Assembly (NCBI RefSeq): GCF_030504645.1
Contig: NZ_JAUKWQ010000013.1
Location: 81,822-145,821, forward strand
Source of the DNA: Rhizobium oryzicola
GTDB taxonomy: Bacteria; Pseudomonadota; Alphaproteobacteria; Rhizobiales; Rhizobiaceae
Length of the DNA stretch: 64,000 nucleotides
Direction: 5' to 3'
Shown in pieces: positions 45,142 through 54,444 of the stretch. Each line of letters starts with the position of its first letter. Position 1 is the first letter of the stretch. The notes under the pieces were generated by a model. It made no database searches. It was given only the letters and a program-made list of their open reading frames with translations, and had not been told where the DNA came from. Made by a program: the position numbers and the translations under genes.

Positions 45142-46884
45142 ATGTCCCAATGCTGGACGACTGGAACAGACATGAGCACACATTGCACATTTGGAACGCC
45201 GGTCAGTTTTCACCAATGTGCCGGCTTTCTGCACATTGGAGGAGGAAGCGTCGGCGTTCTGATGCTGCCCGCATGGGGACTCGAGGAATTCACGATCCAC
45301 CGCGGCTGGGCCGAGCTCGCCAATATGCTGGCGGACGCAGGCTATACCTGCCTTCGCTTCAATTGGCCGGGATCCGGTGATAGCCTGGGGAACCCTGAAG
45401 AGATCACCGCGCTCGACATCTGGAAACAAGCTGCCACAGAAGGGGCAGCCTTTCTGAAACAGACGTCCGGCGTCGAAAAGATCATTATCATGGGCCACGG
45501 CGTTGGTGCATTACTGGCTCCGCATATCGCCCACGAACTTGCCGCGGAAGGGCTTGTTATCATGGCGCCGCAAAGCGAAGGGCGCATGGGGATGCGCGAG
45601 CTGGAAGCCTGGAGCAAGATGATCGCATCCTACCTCCGGATGCCGCTGGAAACTTCGGACAATACCGTCAACGTCGCGGGACACCAGCTATCCAAGTCCC
45701 TGGCAGCAGACCTGGCCTCGCTGCGAACTGCTGAAATACAAGGGCAGCAGCCTGTCCCTGCTCTCGCGGTGGTGCGGGCGGGCTCACGCAGCGCCGAAGA
45801 ATGGACCAAAAACCTGACGACTGCCGGCTTCATCGTCACTGAATTGAACTATACTGGCTATGATGGCTTCGTGGCACATAACCGCGCCTCCGTTACCCCG
45901 CTGGAGGATTTCGGGCACGTTCGCAATTGGCTTCTCGAGACCTTTCCATCCGCAGCCAACCCGGTGGAGAGAATTTCTTTGTCGCCAGCCCGCCTCGAGG
46001 GAGACGGCTTCCTGGAAACGTCCATGCGGTTCGGTCTCGAGGAGAAACTTGTCGGCGTGCTTTGCCGGCCGCTCAGCGGTTCGGCGCGCGCGGTTGCGCT
46101 GCTGATCAACTCGGGTGACAGCTATCACATCGGCTGGGCGCGGATGCATGTCGAGTTTGCCCGTACGCTTGCCCGTGAAGGTATTGCCAGCTTCCGCATA
46201 GACACCCGAGGCATTGGCGATAGCGGTACAGTTGATGGGCCACCGTTCTTTACGGAAGAGCAGCTTCAGGACGTTGTGGCGGCTGTATCGGTTTTGGCGG
46301 CAGAAGATCTCGGCCCTGTCTTCACCTATGGTCTGTGCAGCGGCGGGTATGCATCCATACAAGTGGCTGCGCGCGACCCACGCGTGAAAGCACTCGTAGC
46401 CGTCAACCCGTCCAGGCTGGTGCTGGCGCCAGATGAAACCTTCGAGCAGATCCTTAATTCAGGCACTTCTTCCATAGCCGACTATCGGCGTCGGGCTTTT
46501 TCGTTGAAGACCCTGAAAGGTATTCTTTCCGGGCGCATAAGCCTTGCAACACTTGTCAGCAAGGGCAATCGCATCCTGAAAGCTGTTGGGGAAGAAATTT
46601 TTCAACGCGTGTTCGGCTTCAGCCGGCTCAGCCTCAGCGTGCAGCGGCAGGCGAAACAACTGCAAATGAGAGGCGTGACGTCTATACTTGTTTATGCAGA
46701 AAACGACGGCGGGCTTGACGAACTTGCACGCCATTTCGGTCGGAAAGCTCCCGAGGATTATGATCATGCCACCATGCGGATTGTGCGTGATGCCGAGCAT
46801 AACATGACGGCCCGCCATGCGCGGGCAACCATTCTACAGGCTCTTCGGGATGCTGCGTTTGCAACCGGACCGAAACAAATCTGA
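45142..46884 (+). CDS. Tandem alpha/beta hydrolase of the exopolysaccharide locus
   Basis: 580 residues with two hydrolase domains. The N-terminal one (about 30-250) has GHGVGAL at the elbow, so the nucleophile is replaced by glycine and it is probably inactive. The C-terminal one (about 285-570) has GLCSGGY, giving a cysteine nucleophile, with a possible Asp in YAENDGGLDEL and His in DAEHNMTA. Similar Cys-type hydrolases accompany polysaccharide and exosortase loci, but no exosortase is seen. ATG 45172 is an alternative start. It may modify acyl groups on polymer or precursor; this is inference. Confidence 0.8.
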   Translation: MSQCWTTGTDMSTHCTFGTPVSFHQCAGFLHIGGGSVGVLMLPAWGLEEFTIHRGWAELANMLADAGYTCLRFNWPGSGDSLGNPEEITALDIWKQAATEGAAFLKQTSGVEKIIIMGHGVGALLAPHIAHELAAEGLVIMAPQSEGRMGMRELEAWSKMIASYLRMPLETSDNTVNVAGHQLSKSLAADLASLRTAEIQGQQPVPALAVVRAGSRSAEEWTKNLTTAGFIVTELNYTGYDGFVAHNRASVTPLEDFGHVRNWLLETFPSAANPVERISLSPARLEGDGFLETSMRFGLEEKLVGVLCRPLSGSARAVALLINSGDSYHIGWARMHVEFARTLAREGIASFRIDTRGIGDSGTVDGPPFFTEEQLQDVVAAVSVLAAEDLGPVFTYGLCSGGYASIQVAARDPRVKALVAVNPSRLVLAPDETFEQILNSGTSSIADYRRRAFSLKTLKGILSGRISLATLVSKGNRILKAVGEEIFQRVFGFSRLSLSVQRQAKQLQMRGVTSILVYAENDGGLDELARHFGRKAPEDYDHATMRIVRDAEHNMTARHARATILQALRDAAFATGPKQI

Positions 46885-47044
46885 CATCTGAAACCGCGTT
46901 GAGGGTCATTCGAGATCTGACGGACCGTATCAAAACGGTACGCCGGAAGGCCTCGTCATGCCTCTGAAAAAACGGCAAATTCGGCATATTAACGAAATGT
47001 TATGTGTCTTTGCCTTATGAAACGCGCTTACTAGGGAAATATCG

Positions 47045-48199
47045 ATGCGCGTCGCCGTTGTGCATGATTGGCTCTATACAATCGGGGGCGCCGAACGCGT
47101 TCTGCAGGCAATTCTTCAGTGCTATCCGGATGCTGACGTGTTCTGCCTTTTTGACTTTCTCACCCCCGAGGACAGAGCGAAAATCGGAATCCGAAGCACG
47201 CAGTCGAGCTTTCTGCAGACGCTCCCATTTGTGCGTCGGTCACATCGCCCGTTCCTGCCGCTCCTGCCGCTTGCGATTGAGCAACTGGATCTGTCGGCTT
47301 ACGATCTGATCATCTCCAGCAGCTATGCAGTCGCCAAGGGCGTTATAACGGGACCGGATCAGGTGCATGTGTCCTACGTTCATTCGCCCATCCGCTATGC
47401 CTGGGACCTGCAGCACACCTATCTGGCGCGAAACACCAATGCGATCACAACCTTTTTCGCCCGGCCGCTGCTGCATTATCTTCGCATGTGGGATACCCGG
47501 ACCGCTCATGGGCCTGACCTCCTGATTGCAAACTCTCATTTTGTCGCCCGACGTATCCGCAAAATCTACGGACGCGATGCCAAAGTGATCTACCCCCCGG
47601 TGGACCTGTCCAACGGCGAAACACAAGCCAGCGAGCGCGGCCATTTCTTGGCAGCGAGCCGGCTCGTGCCCTACAAGAATATCGATGCGATCGTACGAGC
47701 CTTCGCGGATTTGCCGGATGAGCAACTGATTGTTGCTGGCGACGGACCGGAAGCAAAACGGCTGCGTGCCATTGCAACGCCCAACGTCAGCTTTGCGGGC
47801 TTTGTCAGCGATCAGCGTATGCGCGAACTTATGGGCACGGCACATGCCTTCATATTTGCCGCGGAAGAGGACTTCGGCATCATCTCGGTTGAGGCGCAGT
47901 CGGAGGGCACGCCGGTATTGGCACTCGGTCGTGGAGGCTCCTGCGAAACCGTGGTGAACGGCCAGACCGGATTGTTCTTTGATGAACCGACACCGGAAGC
48001 CATTGCCGCAACAGTCAGGCAATTTCGGTCACAGGCGCAGCAGTTTTCCGCCGCCGATTGCCGTGACCACGCCTCACGATTTTCAGCCGAGCGCTTTCGC
48101 CGCGATCTGCGGGCCTGTGTTACCGAAGCGATCGCCAAGTACCGGGCGTCCGTTACGGGATATATCCCCCGGGAAAAGTTCCTGATGGAAGGGGGCTGA
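47045..48199 (+). CDS. GT4-family glycosyltransferase
   Basis: 384 residues, GT-B fold. The N-terminal acceptor domain begins VVHDWLYTIGGAERVL, a WbaZ-like GT4 start; SYVHSPIRYAWDL follows. The C-terminal donor domain has LVPYKNIDAIVRAF, VAGDGPEAKRL and the EX7E region EEDFGIISVEAQSEGTPV. It likely adds a mannose-type sugar to a lipid-linked repeat unit. First of a tight run of same-strand genes; the 160-base gap upstream probably contains their promoter. Ends five bases before the Wzz-like gene. Confidence 0.88.
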   Translation: MRVAVVHDWLYTIGGAERVLQAILQCYPDADVFCLFDFLTPEDRAKIGIRSTQSSFLQTLPFVRRSHRPFLPLLPLAIEQLDLSAYDLIISSSYAVAKGVITGPDQVHVSYVHSPIRYAWDLQHTYLARNTNAITTFFARPLLHYLRMWDTRTAHGPDLLIANSHFVARRIRKIYGRDAKVIYPPVDLSNGETQASERGHFLAASRLVPYKNIDAIVRAFADLPDEQLIVAGDGPEAKRLRAIATPNVSFAGFVSDQRMRELMGTAHAFIFAAEEDFGIISVEAQSEGTPVLALGRGGSCETVVNGQTGLFFDEPTPEAIAATVRQFRSQAQQFSAADCRDHASRFSAERFRRDLRACVTEAIAKYRASVTGYIPREKFLMEGG

Positions 48200-48203
48200 C
48201 ATC

Positions 48204-50375
48204 ATGCCAGCCGAGCACACCAGACCGCAGAATCCGGTTTTCGACATGTTCGCGGGCAGCAAGACCTATGGGATCTTTACGGCCGTATGGCACCATCGGT
48301 TGCTGTTTACGATCGTGCTTTCCAGCGTGGTGCTGCTGTTTGCTGTAGCCGCCTTCGTGATTCCGCCGCGGTATCTTGCGACCAGCATGGCGATTGTCGC
48401 GGAAGCGGATCCCGGCACCAAAATCTCAGACGTGTGGGCACAAAAGCAGGGCGACCCTGCCGATCTGGAAAGCCAGATCATGATCCTTCGATCGTCGCGC
48501 CTGCTGAAACTAGCGCTTTCCCAACCAGGCGCGCTCGAAGCATCATTGGAGGATTGCCGCAATACCTTGGGCACATGCAACGGCATGGACCAGAACTCGG
48601 CCAAGCTGATCGAAGAAACTGCCAAGCACTATTCCATGGCAGCTGTTGGGCGCTCCCGCGTTCTTTCCATCTCCTACGCATCCCCCTCACCTGATATTGC
48701 CATGACGATGGCGAACGCTCTGGTAACCGCCTATCTGGATGACCAACGTGGAACGGAATCCGGCAGCCGCGAGGTTGCCGCAAAATGGCTTTGGCAGGAG
48801 GTTGCAGACCTCGACCGGGAAATCCGCGACAAGGTCACGAAGATCGAAGCCTTTCGTCGCCAGAATGGCCTGGTACAGGGTGCAACCGCTGCCATTAGTT
48901 CGGAAAGCTTAACCAATATCAGCCAGCAGCTGGCCGCTGCCGAACAGACGAAAGCGCAGGCACAGGCACGGCTTGATGCGGTGAGAAACCTGCGCAACGA
49001 CCCAAACGGAGCGCCGACTTCCCAGACACTTGAAAACCGGACGGTGGCGGATCTCAAGCAACAGATCGCCACTGTAGCCAACCAATTGGCTGCCAGCAGC
49101 ACGATCCTTGGTGCGCGTCACCCGCAGCGCCAAATGCTGGAAGCGTCGCTTGCACTTTTGCAAAAGCAACTGGATACCGAGCTCGCCCGCGTGACGGCCA
49201 GTGCGCAAAAGGACTACCAGGCAGCAAGCTCGCTGGTGGACACGCTTCGCCAACAGGTCGACAAGGCGAAGAACAATGCAGCCGACGCCCTCTCATCGGA
49301 ATCCTCGATTGAAGGGATGCTACGCGATGTGGAAGCCAAGCGGCAGCTTTACACGCAGCTCTATCAGCGGGCGAGCGAACTGGAATCGGAACGCCGGGCT
49401 CTCGTGGGTGGCGCTCGCCTGGTGAGCTTGGCGGAGAAACCCACCCAGCCCTACTTTCCGAAAAAGATGCCGATGCTGGCTGCAGGCTTTGCCCTTGGAG
49501 TATTCGTTGCAGGCATCAGCTGCATCATCCGCAGCCGCCTTGCAGAGCACAGCGAGCAAGGCGTAACGCCTGTTCGCAACGAAGCGGTACCTGCATCGGC
49601 AAAAAGCCGGGCAGCGCGCCACGAGCACGCTCCCTTACCTATTCTCGGTCGCCTACCGAATATTCCGTCCTCGAGCCTGCTCGATGCCGAAGATGAAAGC
49701 CTGTCCTCGGTTCTGCGTCGAGGCCTGACATCCCGGGAATTCCGGCAGCATGCGGAAGAGATGGCAACCAATATTTTGCCGCTCACGCATCATCGACCAC
49801 TGCTACTGTTGCCCTCCGTGGCGCGCACAGATTTCGTCACCTTCTTCACCCAGGTACTTGCAAAGACCTTGGGAGAGCGCGGGCATAGAACGCTTCTTAT
49901 CGAATGCGCCCCCGCGGCAAGAAGTCTGGAGGAGCTGTTTTCCTTCGACCAACTTTCGCCCGAGATTGCCAAAGCTGTTATGGCGCGGTCACAGCGATTC
50001 AACAACCTATCGGCACAGGCACCTCAGCTGCAGGCGATGGTCGGCGCTGATGTTGACGATTCGACCCTAACGAAGATCGAGCGGCATGGATGGAGAGCAT
50101 TGTCAGACTGGGCCGAGGCGTATGACGTCATCATTCTCTATGGCCCCAGCCTATTTGATGCCAAGGCGCGCAGCGCGTTGCGCCTTCTGGGAAATACGGA
50201 GATCAATGCTCTGGTATGCCTTGAGGACGGCATTGACCCCGAGGAGATGGCTGAGGTTGAAGTCACTCTGCAAGAACTCGGACTTCCCGCGGAAGGGGCC
50301 GTTCTTTTACCACGGATAAAGCAAGACCAGCGCTCCGCAGGCACCGTTGCGCATTCCGGAAGGAGAAGCGCCTGA
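48204..50375 (+). CDS. Wzz/GumC-type polysaccharide co-polymerase with degenerate BY-kinase domain
   Basis: 723 residues: Wzz domain with membrane helices at about 33-53 and 430-450, a long periplasmic coiled coil (about 190-410, rich in Leu, Ala and Gln) and a cytoplasmic kinase-like domain (about 540-700). Where bacterial tyrosine kinases have Walker A (PGEGKS), this has PSVARTDFV with no lysine; Walker A' reads LLIECAPAARS and Walker B VIILYGPSL. The C-terminal tyrosine cluster is missing. It should set chain length and export but cannot phosphorylate. Its TGA overlaps the next ATG. Confidence 0.85.
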   Translation: MPAEHTRPQNPVFDMFAGSKTYGIFTAVWHHRLLFTIVLSSVVLLFAVAAFVIPPRYLATSMAIVAEADPGTKISDVWAQKQGDPADLESQIMILRSSRLLKLALSQPGALEASLEDCRNTLGTCNGMDQNSAKLIEETAKHYSMAAVGRSRVLSISYASPSPDIAMTMANALVTAYLDDQRGTESGSREVAAKWLWQEVADLDREIRDKVTKIEAFRRQNGLVQGATAAISSESLTNISQQLAAAEQTKAQAQARLDAVRNLRNDPNGAPTSQTLENRTVADLKQQIATVANQLAASSTILGARHPQRQMLEASLALLQKQLDTELARVTASAQKDYQAASSLVDTLRQQVDKAKNNAADALSSESSIEGMLRDVEAKRQLYTQLYQRASELESERRALVGGARLVSLAEKPTQPYFPKKMPMLAAGFALGVFVAGISCIIRSRLAEHSEQGVTPVRNEAVPASAKSRAARHEHAPLPILGRLPNIPSSSLLDAEDESLSSVLRRGLTSREFRQHAEEMATNILPLTHHRPLLLLPSVARTDFVTFFTQVLAKTLGERGHRTLLIECAPAARSLEELFSFDQLSPEIAKAVMARSQRFNNLSAQAPQLQAMVGADVDDSTLTKIERHGWRALSDWAEAYDVIILYGPSLFDAKARSALRLLGNTEINALVCLEDGIDPEEMAEVEVTLQELGLPAEGAVLLPRIKQDQRSAGTVAHSGRRSA

Positions 50376-51508
50376 TGGATGCTTCCCGCATCTTGTTCGT
50401 TAATCAGACGGGGGTCATGTCGGGAGCGGAATACGTTTTGGCAAGCCTGACCGCGAGTTGGCCGCGTGCCTCTGCGCTGCTTCTGGAAGATGGCCCATTG
50501 GCGGAGGTTATGCGCAGGCAGGGATTGAACGTCACCGTCGCACCTGCCGCCATGCAGCTCGGTTCGATCAAGCGTGATAACTCTCCCTTGGCTGCCTTGC
50601 CGATCCTGCTGAGACTGCGAACGTTGATCTTCAGAATTGCAGCACTGGGGCGTCAGCATGACGTCGTCTATGCCAACTCTCAAAAGGCGTTTACGCTTTG
50701 TGCGCTGGCTTCCCTGATGTTCAGGAGCAAGCTTGTCTGGCACTTGCACGACATCCTGGATCCTCGCCATTTCGGCCACAGCCAGCGGCGTATGCAGGTT
50801 ATCCTGGCCAACCATCGCGCAAGTGCGGTGATCGTACCGTCAAAGGCCGCAGCAGACGCCTTTGTGGAGGCTGGTGGAAAAGCCGAGCTCGTGCATGTGG
50901 TGCCGAACGGCATCTCACTCGATCAGCCGCCTGGAATGGAACGTGAGGCGTTGGAGCTTCCGAAGGGGCCTCTCATTGGCGTGTTCAGCCGGCTCGCCCC
51001 CTGGAAGGGACAACATGTGGTGCTGGAAGCGTTGAAGCTTCTTCCCGATGTAAAATGCATCTTTGCCGGAAGCGCCCTGTTCGGCGAAGATGATTATCGA
51101 GCGCAGCTCTTGAAGACCGTCGAAGAATCCGGGCTACAGGAGCGCGCCCTGTTTCTCGGTCAGCGCAAGGATGTTCCCATTCTGATGCAGGCCGTAGATG
51201 CCGTGATTCATCCATCCGTGGATCCCGAACCCTTCGGCTTAACCCTCGTGGAAGCCATGTTGGCGGGCACGCCGATCATTGCGACCAATTGTGGAGCCTC
51301 AGGCGAAATTCTTGACGGGGGCAGAGCCGGTACGCTTGTTCCGGCCGCAGATCCCGCCTCTTTGGCCACTACGATCAGGACCTTCTTCCAAGACCGGACA
51401 CCATTCGAGGCTAAGGCATCTGCAGCTGGCCAGCGCGTGCGGTCAGTCTACGGCATAGAAGCCATGCGAACGGCTGTGTCTCGCATTATAGCGCGTCCGA
51501 AGGGCTGA
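50375..51508 (+). CDS. GT4-family glycosyltransferase
   Basis: 377 residues, GT-B fold with the family start VNQTGVMSGAEYVLASL, WHLHDILDPRHFG, the donor-domain FSRLAPWKGQHVVLEAL and EPFGLTLVEAMLAGTPII (EX7E). Coupled to the Wzz-like gene by TGATG and to the polymerase gene by a one-base overlap, so it belongs to the repeat-unit assembly set. Sugar specificity cannot be determined. Confidence 0.88.
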   Translation: MDASRILFVNQTGVMSGAEYVLASLTASWPRASALLLEDGPLAEVMRRQGLNVTVAPAAMQLGSIKRDNSPLAALPILLRLRTLIFRIAALGRQHDVVYANSQKAFTLCALASLMFRSKLVWHLHDILDPRHFGHSQRRMQVILANHRASAVIVPSKAAADAFVEAGGKAELVHVVPNGISLDQPPGMEREALELPKGPLIGVFSRLAPWKGQHVVLEALKLLPDVKCIFAGSALFGEDDYRAQLLKTVEESGLQERALFLGQRKDVPILMQAVDAVIHPSVDPEPFGLTLVEAMLAGTPIIATNCGASGEILDGGRAGTLVPAADPASLATTIRTFFQDRTPFEAKASAAGQRVRSVYGIEAMRTAVSRIIARPKG

Positions 51509-52902
51509 TGATGGCTACGGCAGATCAGACACTGACGGTATCCACACTGGCTCGAACCGGCATCAGACGCGGCTTTGTCGCAGCAGCATTCTTTCTTATG
51601 GTCTTCATGCTGCTTGGCGGCTTTATCGGCAGCATGGCGAGACCGCTCTTCATCATCGGATGTGTATTTACAGGGATATTCGCCTGGCGGGTTGGCATCA
51701 GCTCTCACTTTCAGGCAAGCCTCGTTCTGCTCTCCTTCACGCCATTCATTCGCCGTGTCGTCGATCTCGGTGCCGGCTATGATGAATTGGGCCTCATGCT
51801 GACGGGACCGCTCCTGGCCCTCATAGTCCCCGCTGTGTCGTTGCATGAGATTTTCTCGCGGCGCGAACCACTCGGAGGGCGGCTGGACCCGCTTATCATC
51901 GTTGGTGCATGCGTGATCTATGCGGCTATCCTTTCCTTCCTCCAGTGGAAGGTCAACGATGCCGCAAGTGGCCTATTGAAGTTCCTATCACCCGTTCTCT
52001 ATGGCACTGTGATGAGCCTGCGCGCCGACCGGGATGAAATTCTCGAGGCAGCGGCTTCCGCCTTCACGGTCATTCTACCCCTGACCGGCATCTACGGCAT
52101 CATTCAGTATGTCGACCCGCAGGCCTGGGATCAGTACTGGATGCAGTTTGCGCCGATCCTCTCCATCGGTCAGCCAGTGCCTTATGGCATCCGCGTCTTT
52201 TCCACGATGAACAGTCCTGCAAGTTTTGCAAGCTTCACCGTGGCAGGCTTGCTTCTGATTGCCTATCTTCGCTCCGGCTTCCTGGCCATGCTGCTCGCCA
52301 TGCCATCCATCCTGGCGTTGCTTTTGTCGCTCTATCGCACAGCCTGGATCGCGCTCGCTGTTGCGCTTCTTTTCTGCCTGCTGTTCAGCCAGACACGCGC
52401 GAAGGCTCAATTGATCATATTCGCGCTCGTCCTTGGCGGTACCGTGGCTCTCGTCACACCCCCCTTTTCAGAGGTCATTGGGGACCGCCTCGCGACATTG
52501 GGCCAGGGCAGCCAGGACGGCTCATTTCAGGAGCGTCTCGACCAATATTCCACCCTCTGGCTTTTGCCGGACAGCAGCGTCATCGGCAGTGGCTTCACCA
52601 CAACGGATGTCGGATCCGCAGGTCAGCTTCCGATCGATGGCATGATCATCACGTGTTGGACGATGATGGGCATCATCGGCGGCATCCTGTGCCTTTGCAG
52701 CCTCATATGGGCTATTACTCGGGCCGTCCGCCAAGCGTTCCTATCATCCTCGCGGCAAGCGGTTCTCATCGGAGCGCTTGCAACCGGAAGCCTGTCACAA
52801 ATGCCTCTCGCCACCATTCTATCTGCGGAAGCGGGCTTCCTGTTTTGGAGTTTTGTCGTTCTGATTCCCTCCTCCAACCTGAACCGCGAAGGGCGTGCGT
52901 GA
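51508..52902 (+). CDS. Wzy-like O-antigen/exopolysaccharide polymerase
   Basis: 464-residue integral membrane protein with about eleven hydrophobic segments and a larger external loop near residues 330-380 (GDRLATLGQGSQDGSFQERL), the pattern of the Wzy_C/O-antigen ligase superfamily. The R in ERLDQYSTLW fits the conserved loop position. It probably joins lipid-linked repeat units in the periplasm. Overlaps both neighbours at start and stop. Confidence 0.8.
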   Translation: MMATADQTLTVSTLARTGIRRGFVAAAFFLMVFMLLGGFIGSMARPLFIIGCVFTGIFAWRVGISSHFQASLVLLSFTPFIRRVVDLGAGYDELGLMLTGPLLALIVPAVSLHEIFSRREPLGGRLDPLIIVGACVIYAAILSFLQWKVNDAASGLLKFLSPVLYGTVMSLRADRDEILEAAASAFTVILPLTGIYGIIQYVDPQAWDQYWMQFAPILSIGQPVPYGIRVFSTMNSPASFASFTVAGLLLIAYLRSGFLAMLLAMPSILALLLSLYRTAWIALAVALLFCLLFSQTRAKAQLIIFALVLGGTVALVTPPFSEVIGDRLATLGQGSQDGSFQERLDQYSTLWLLPDSSVIGSGFTTTDVGSAGQLPIDGMIITCWTMMGIIGGILCLCSLIWAITRAVRQAFLSSSRQAVLIGALATGSLSQMPLATILSAEAGFLFWSFVVLIPSSNLNREGRA

Positions 52903-54440
52903 TGGACATGCCACCAAAAACGCAGACATCACAGCAGGAAACGACGACGGCATCGATACGCAAAGTTGCCGCCAAGCTTTCCAGTGGTGCCCTCTTCAGC
53001 AAGGGTATCGGCTTCGTGCGCGAGATCTTCATGGCACATACGTTGGGTGCTGCGGCTCTGGCGGACAGCTTCAGAAGCTCGATCACCATCATCCTCGTGC
53101 CTCTCGCATTTCTCCAGAATGAAAGCGTTCCCGCGATCCTGATCCCCCGCATGCAGGAAGCGATCCGCAGCGGCACGACGGCTTCCCGTCTCGCCGCGAT
53201 GACGATAGCCCTGTCCTGCATGGGCTTTCTGTTGATGCTGATCACGATGATTGGCGCAACATTGATTGTCGACGCAATGCTGGTGGGAACAAGCATCACC
53301 GAGCGCCAGACGACGATTAATTTCGTCCATATCATGGCATTTTCGATGCCGGCCTCCGTGGCACTGAATTGCCTGGCAGCCGGGGAAATCGCTCTTGGCA
53401 AAACCCGCGTAACGAATGTACGTGCCAGCATTCTGAATGTCGGCATCATTCTTGGCCTCTGTATGCTTTTGCTGACCGACCAGGCACACATACTAGCGAT
53501 CGCCTTTACCTTGGCCTTCAACATGACGGCCCTCTGGGCGGTCTGGTCTCTGTGGCGAGAAAATTATTTTTCGCTGGAGAAGCTGACGCTTGCAGCGGTT
53601 TGGGAAGAAGCGCAGCTCTTTTTGAGCCGGCTCGTGCCCTTTCTGCCATTGCCCTTTACGGAGCAGGCCAGCATCTGGGCAGAGCGTTTGCTTGCCTCGA
53701 AACTTGCAACGGGTGCCATCGCCTCGATGGATTATGCGAGAACCCTGACGGACAGCGCCTATCTGCTGCTAAGCCAACCGATCGGTCTCTCCGTTCTCTC
53801 GCACGGCTCAACCGAGAATATGGAACAGCAAGCCAAGGCACTGACGCGCTTCGTCGTGATCCTGATGATGCCGGCCTCAGCTTTCATGTTCGTCTTCGCT
53901 CCGGATATCATCAGGATTGTCTTCCAGCGGGGCGCATTTGATGAGCACGGCGTCAATCTCAGCAGCGCAGCCTTGAGCGGGATTTCGCTTGGCCTTTGGG
54001 CGTCCACTTTGGGATGGATCCTGCTGCGGCTACTGAACAGGGCTGGGCGAAGCCGGGTAGCCGCAGCCATCCTCGTTGGATCGTATGCAGCAAACTTCGC
54101 GTTTAATCTCGCAATGTCCCATCTTCCTGAGGCAGCGGCACATGGAACGCTGCTTTTGGGCCTTGGCGAAACCACCAGAAGCCTCGTCCTCTGCTCTGGC
54201 GTTATCCTGGCGCTGAGTGGCAGCAGGTCACTGTTTAAACTCGTCGCCATGGGCCTGATTCCGGCAAGCGCAATGTATGCGGCGGGGCTTTATATCACCG
54301 CCCGTTATGACGGTGTGTTTAGCCATATTTTACTGGGCATTGGTGTATATGGCGTCGCGGTGATGTTGGCGACTGCTCTGATCGCTCCTGCGGCATACAC
54401 GAAGGCATATTCCCACATCGTATCCAGGCGGAGGGCATAA
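52902..54440 (+). CDS. MurJ/MviN-family flippase (Wzx-like role)
   Basis: 512 residues with about fourteen predicted helices; SKGIGFVREIFMAHTLGAAA at the N-terminus, ALNCLAAGEIALGKTR, FTEQASIWAERLLASKLATG and IIRIVFQRGAFDEHG are MurJ-family landmarks. Because it lies inside the polysaccharide operon it probably flips the lipid-linked repeat unit rather than lipid II. The start ATG overlaps the polymerase stop; the upstream frame is a shadow of that gene. Confidence 0.83.
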   Translation: MDMPPKTQTSQQETTTASIRKVAAKLSSGALFSKGIGFVREIFMAHTLGAAALADSFRSSITIILVPLAFLQNESVPAILIPRMQEAIRSGTTASRLAAMTIALSCMGFLLMLITMIGATLIVDAMLVGTSITERQTTINFVHIMAFSMPASVALNCLAAGEIALGKTRVTNVRASILNVGIILGLCMLLLTDQAHILAIAFTLAFNMTALWAVWSLWRENYFSLEKLTLAAVWEEAQLFLSRLVPFLPLPFTEQASIWAERLLASKLATGAIASMDYARTLTDSAYLLLSQPIGLSVLSHGSTENMEQQAKALTRFVVILMMPASAFMFVFAPDIIRIVFQRGAFDEHGVNLSSAALSGISLGLWASTLGWILLRLLNRAGRSRVAAAILVGSYAANFAFNLAMSHLPEAAAHGTLLLGLGETTRSLVLCSGVILALSGSRSLFKLVAMGLIPASAMYAAGLYITARYDGVFSHILLGIGVYGVAVMLATALIAPAAYTKAYSHIVSRRRA

Positions 54441-54444
54441 TCAC

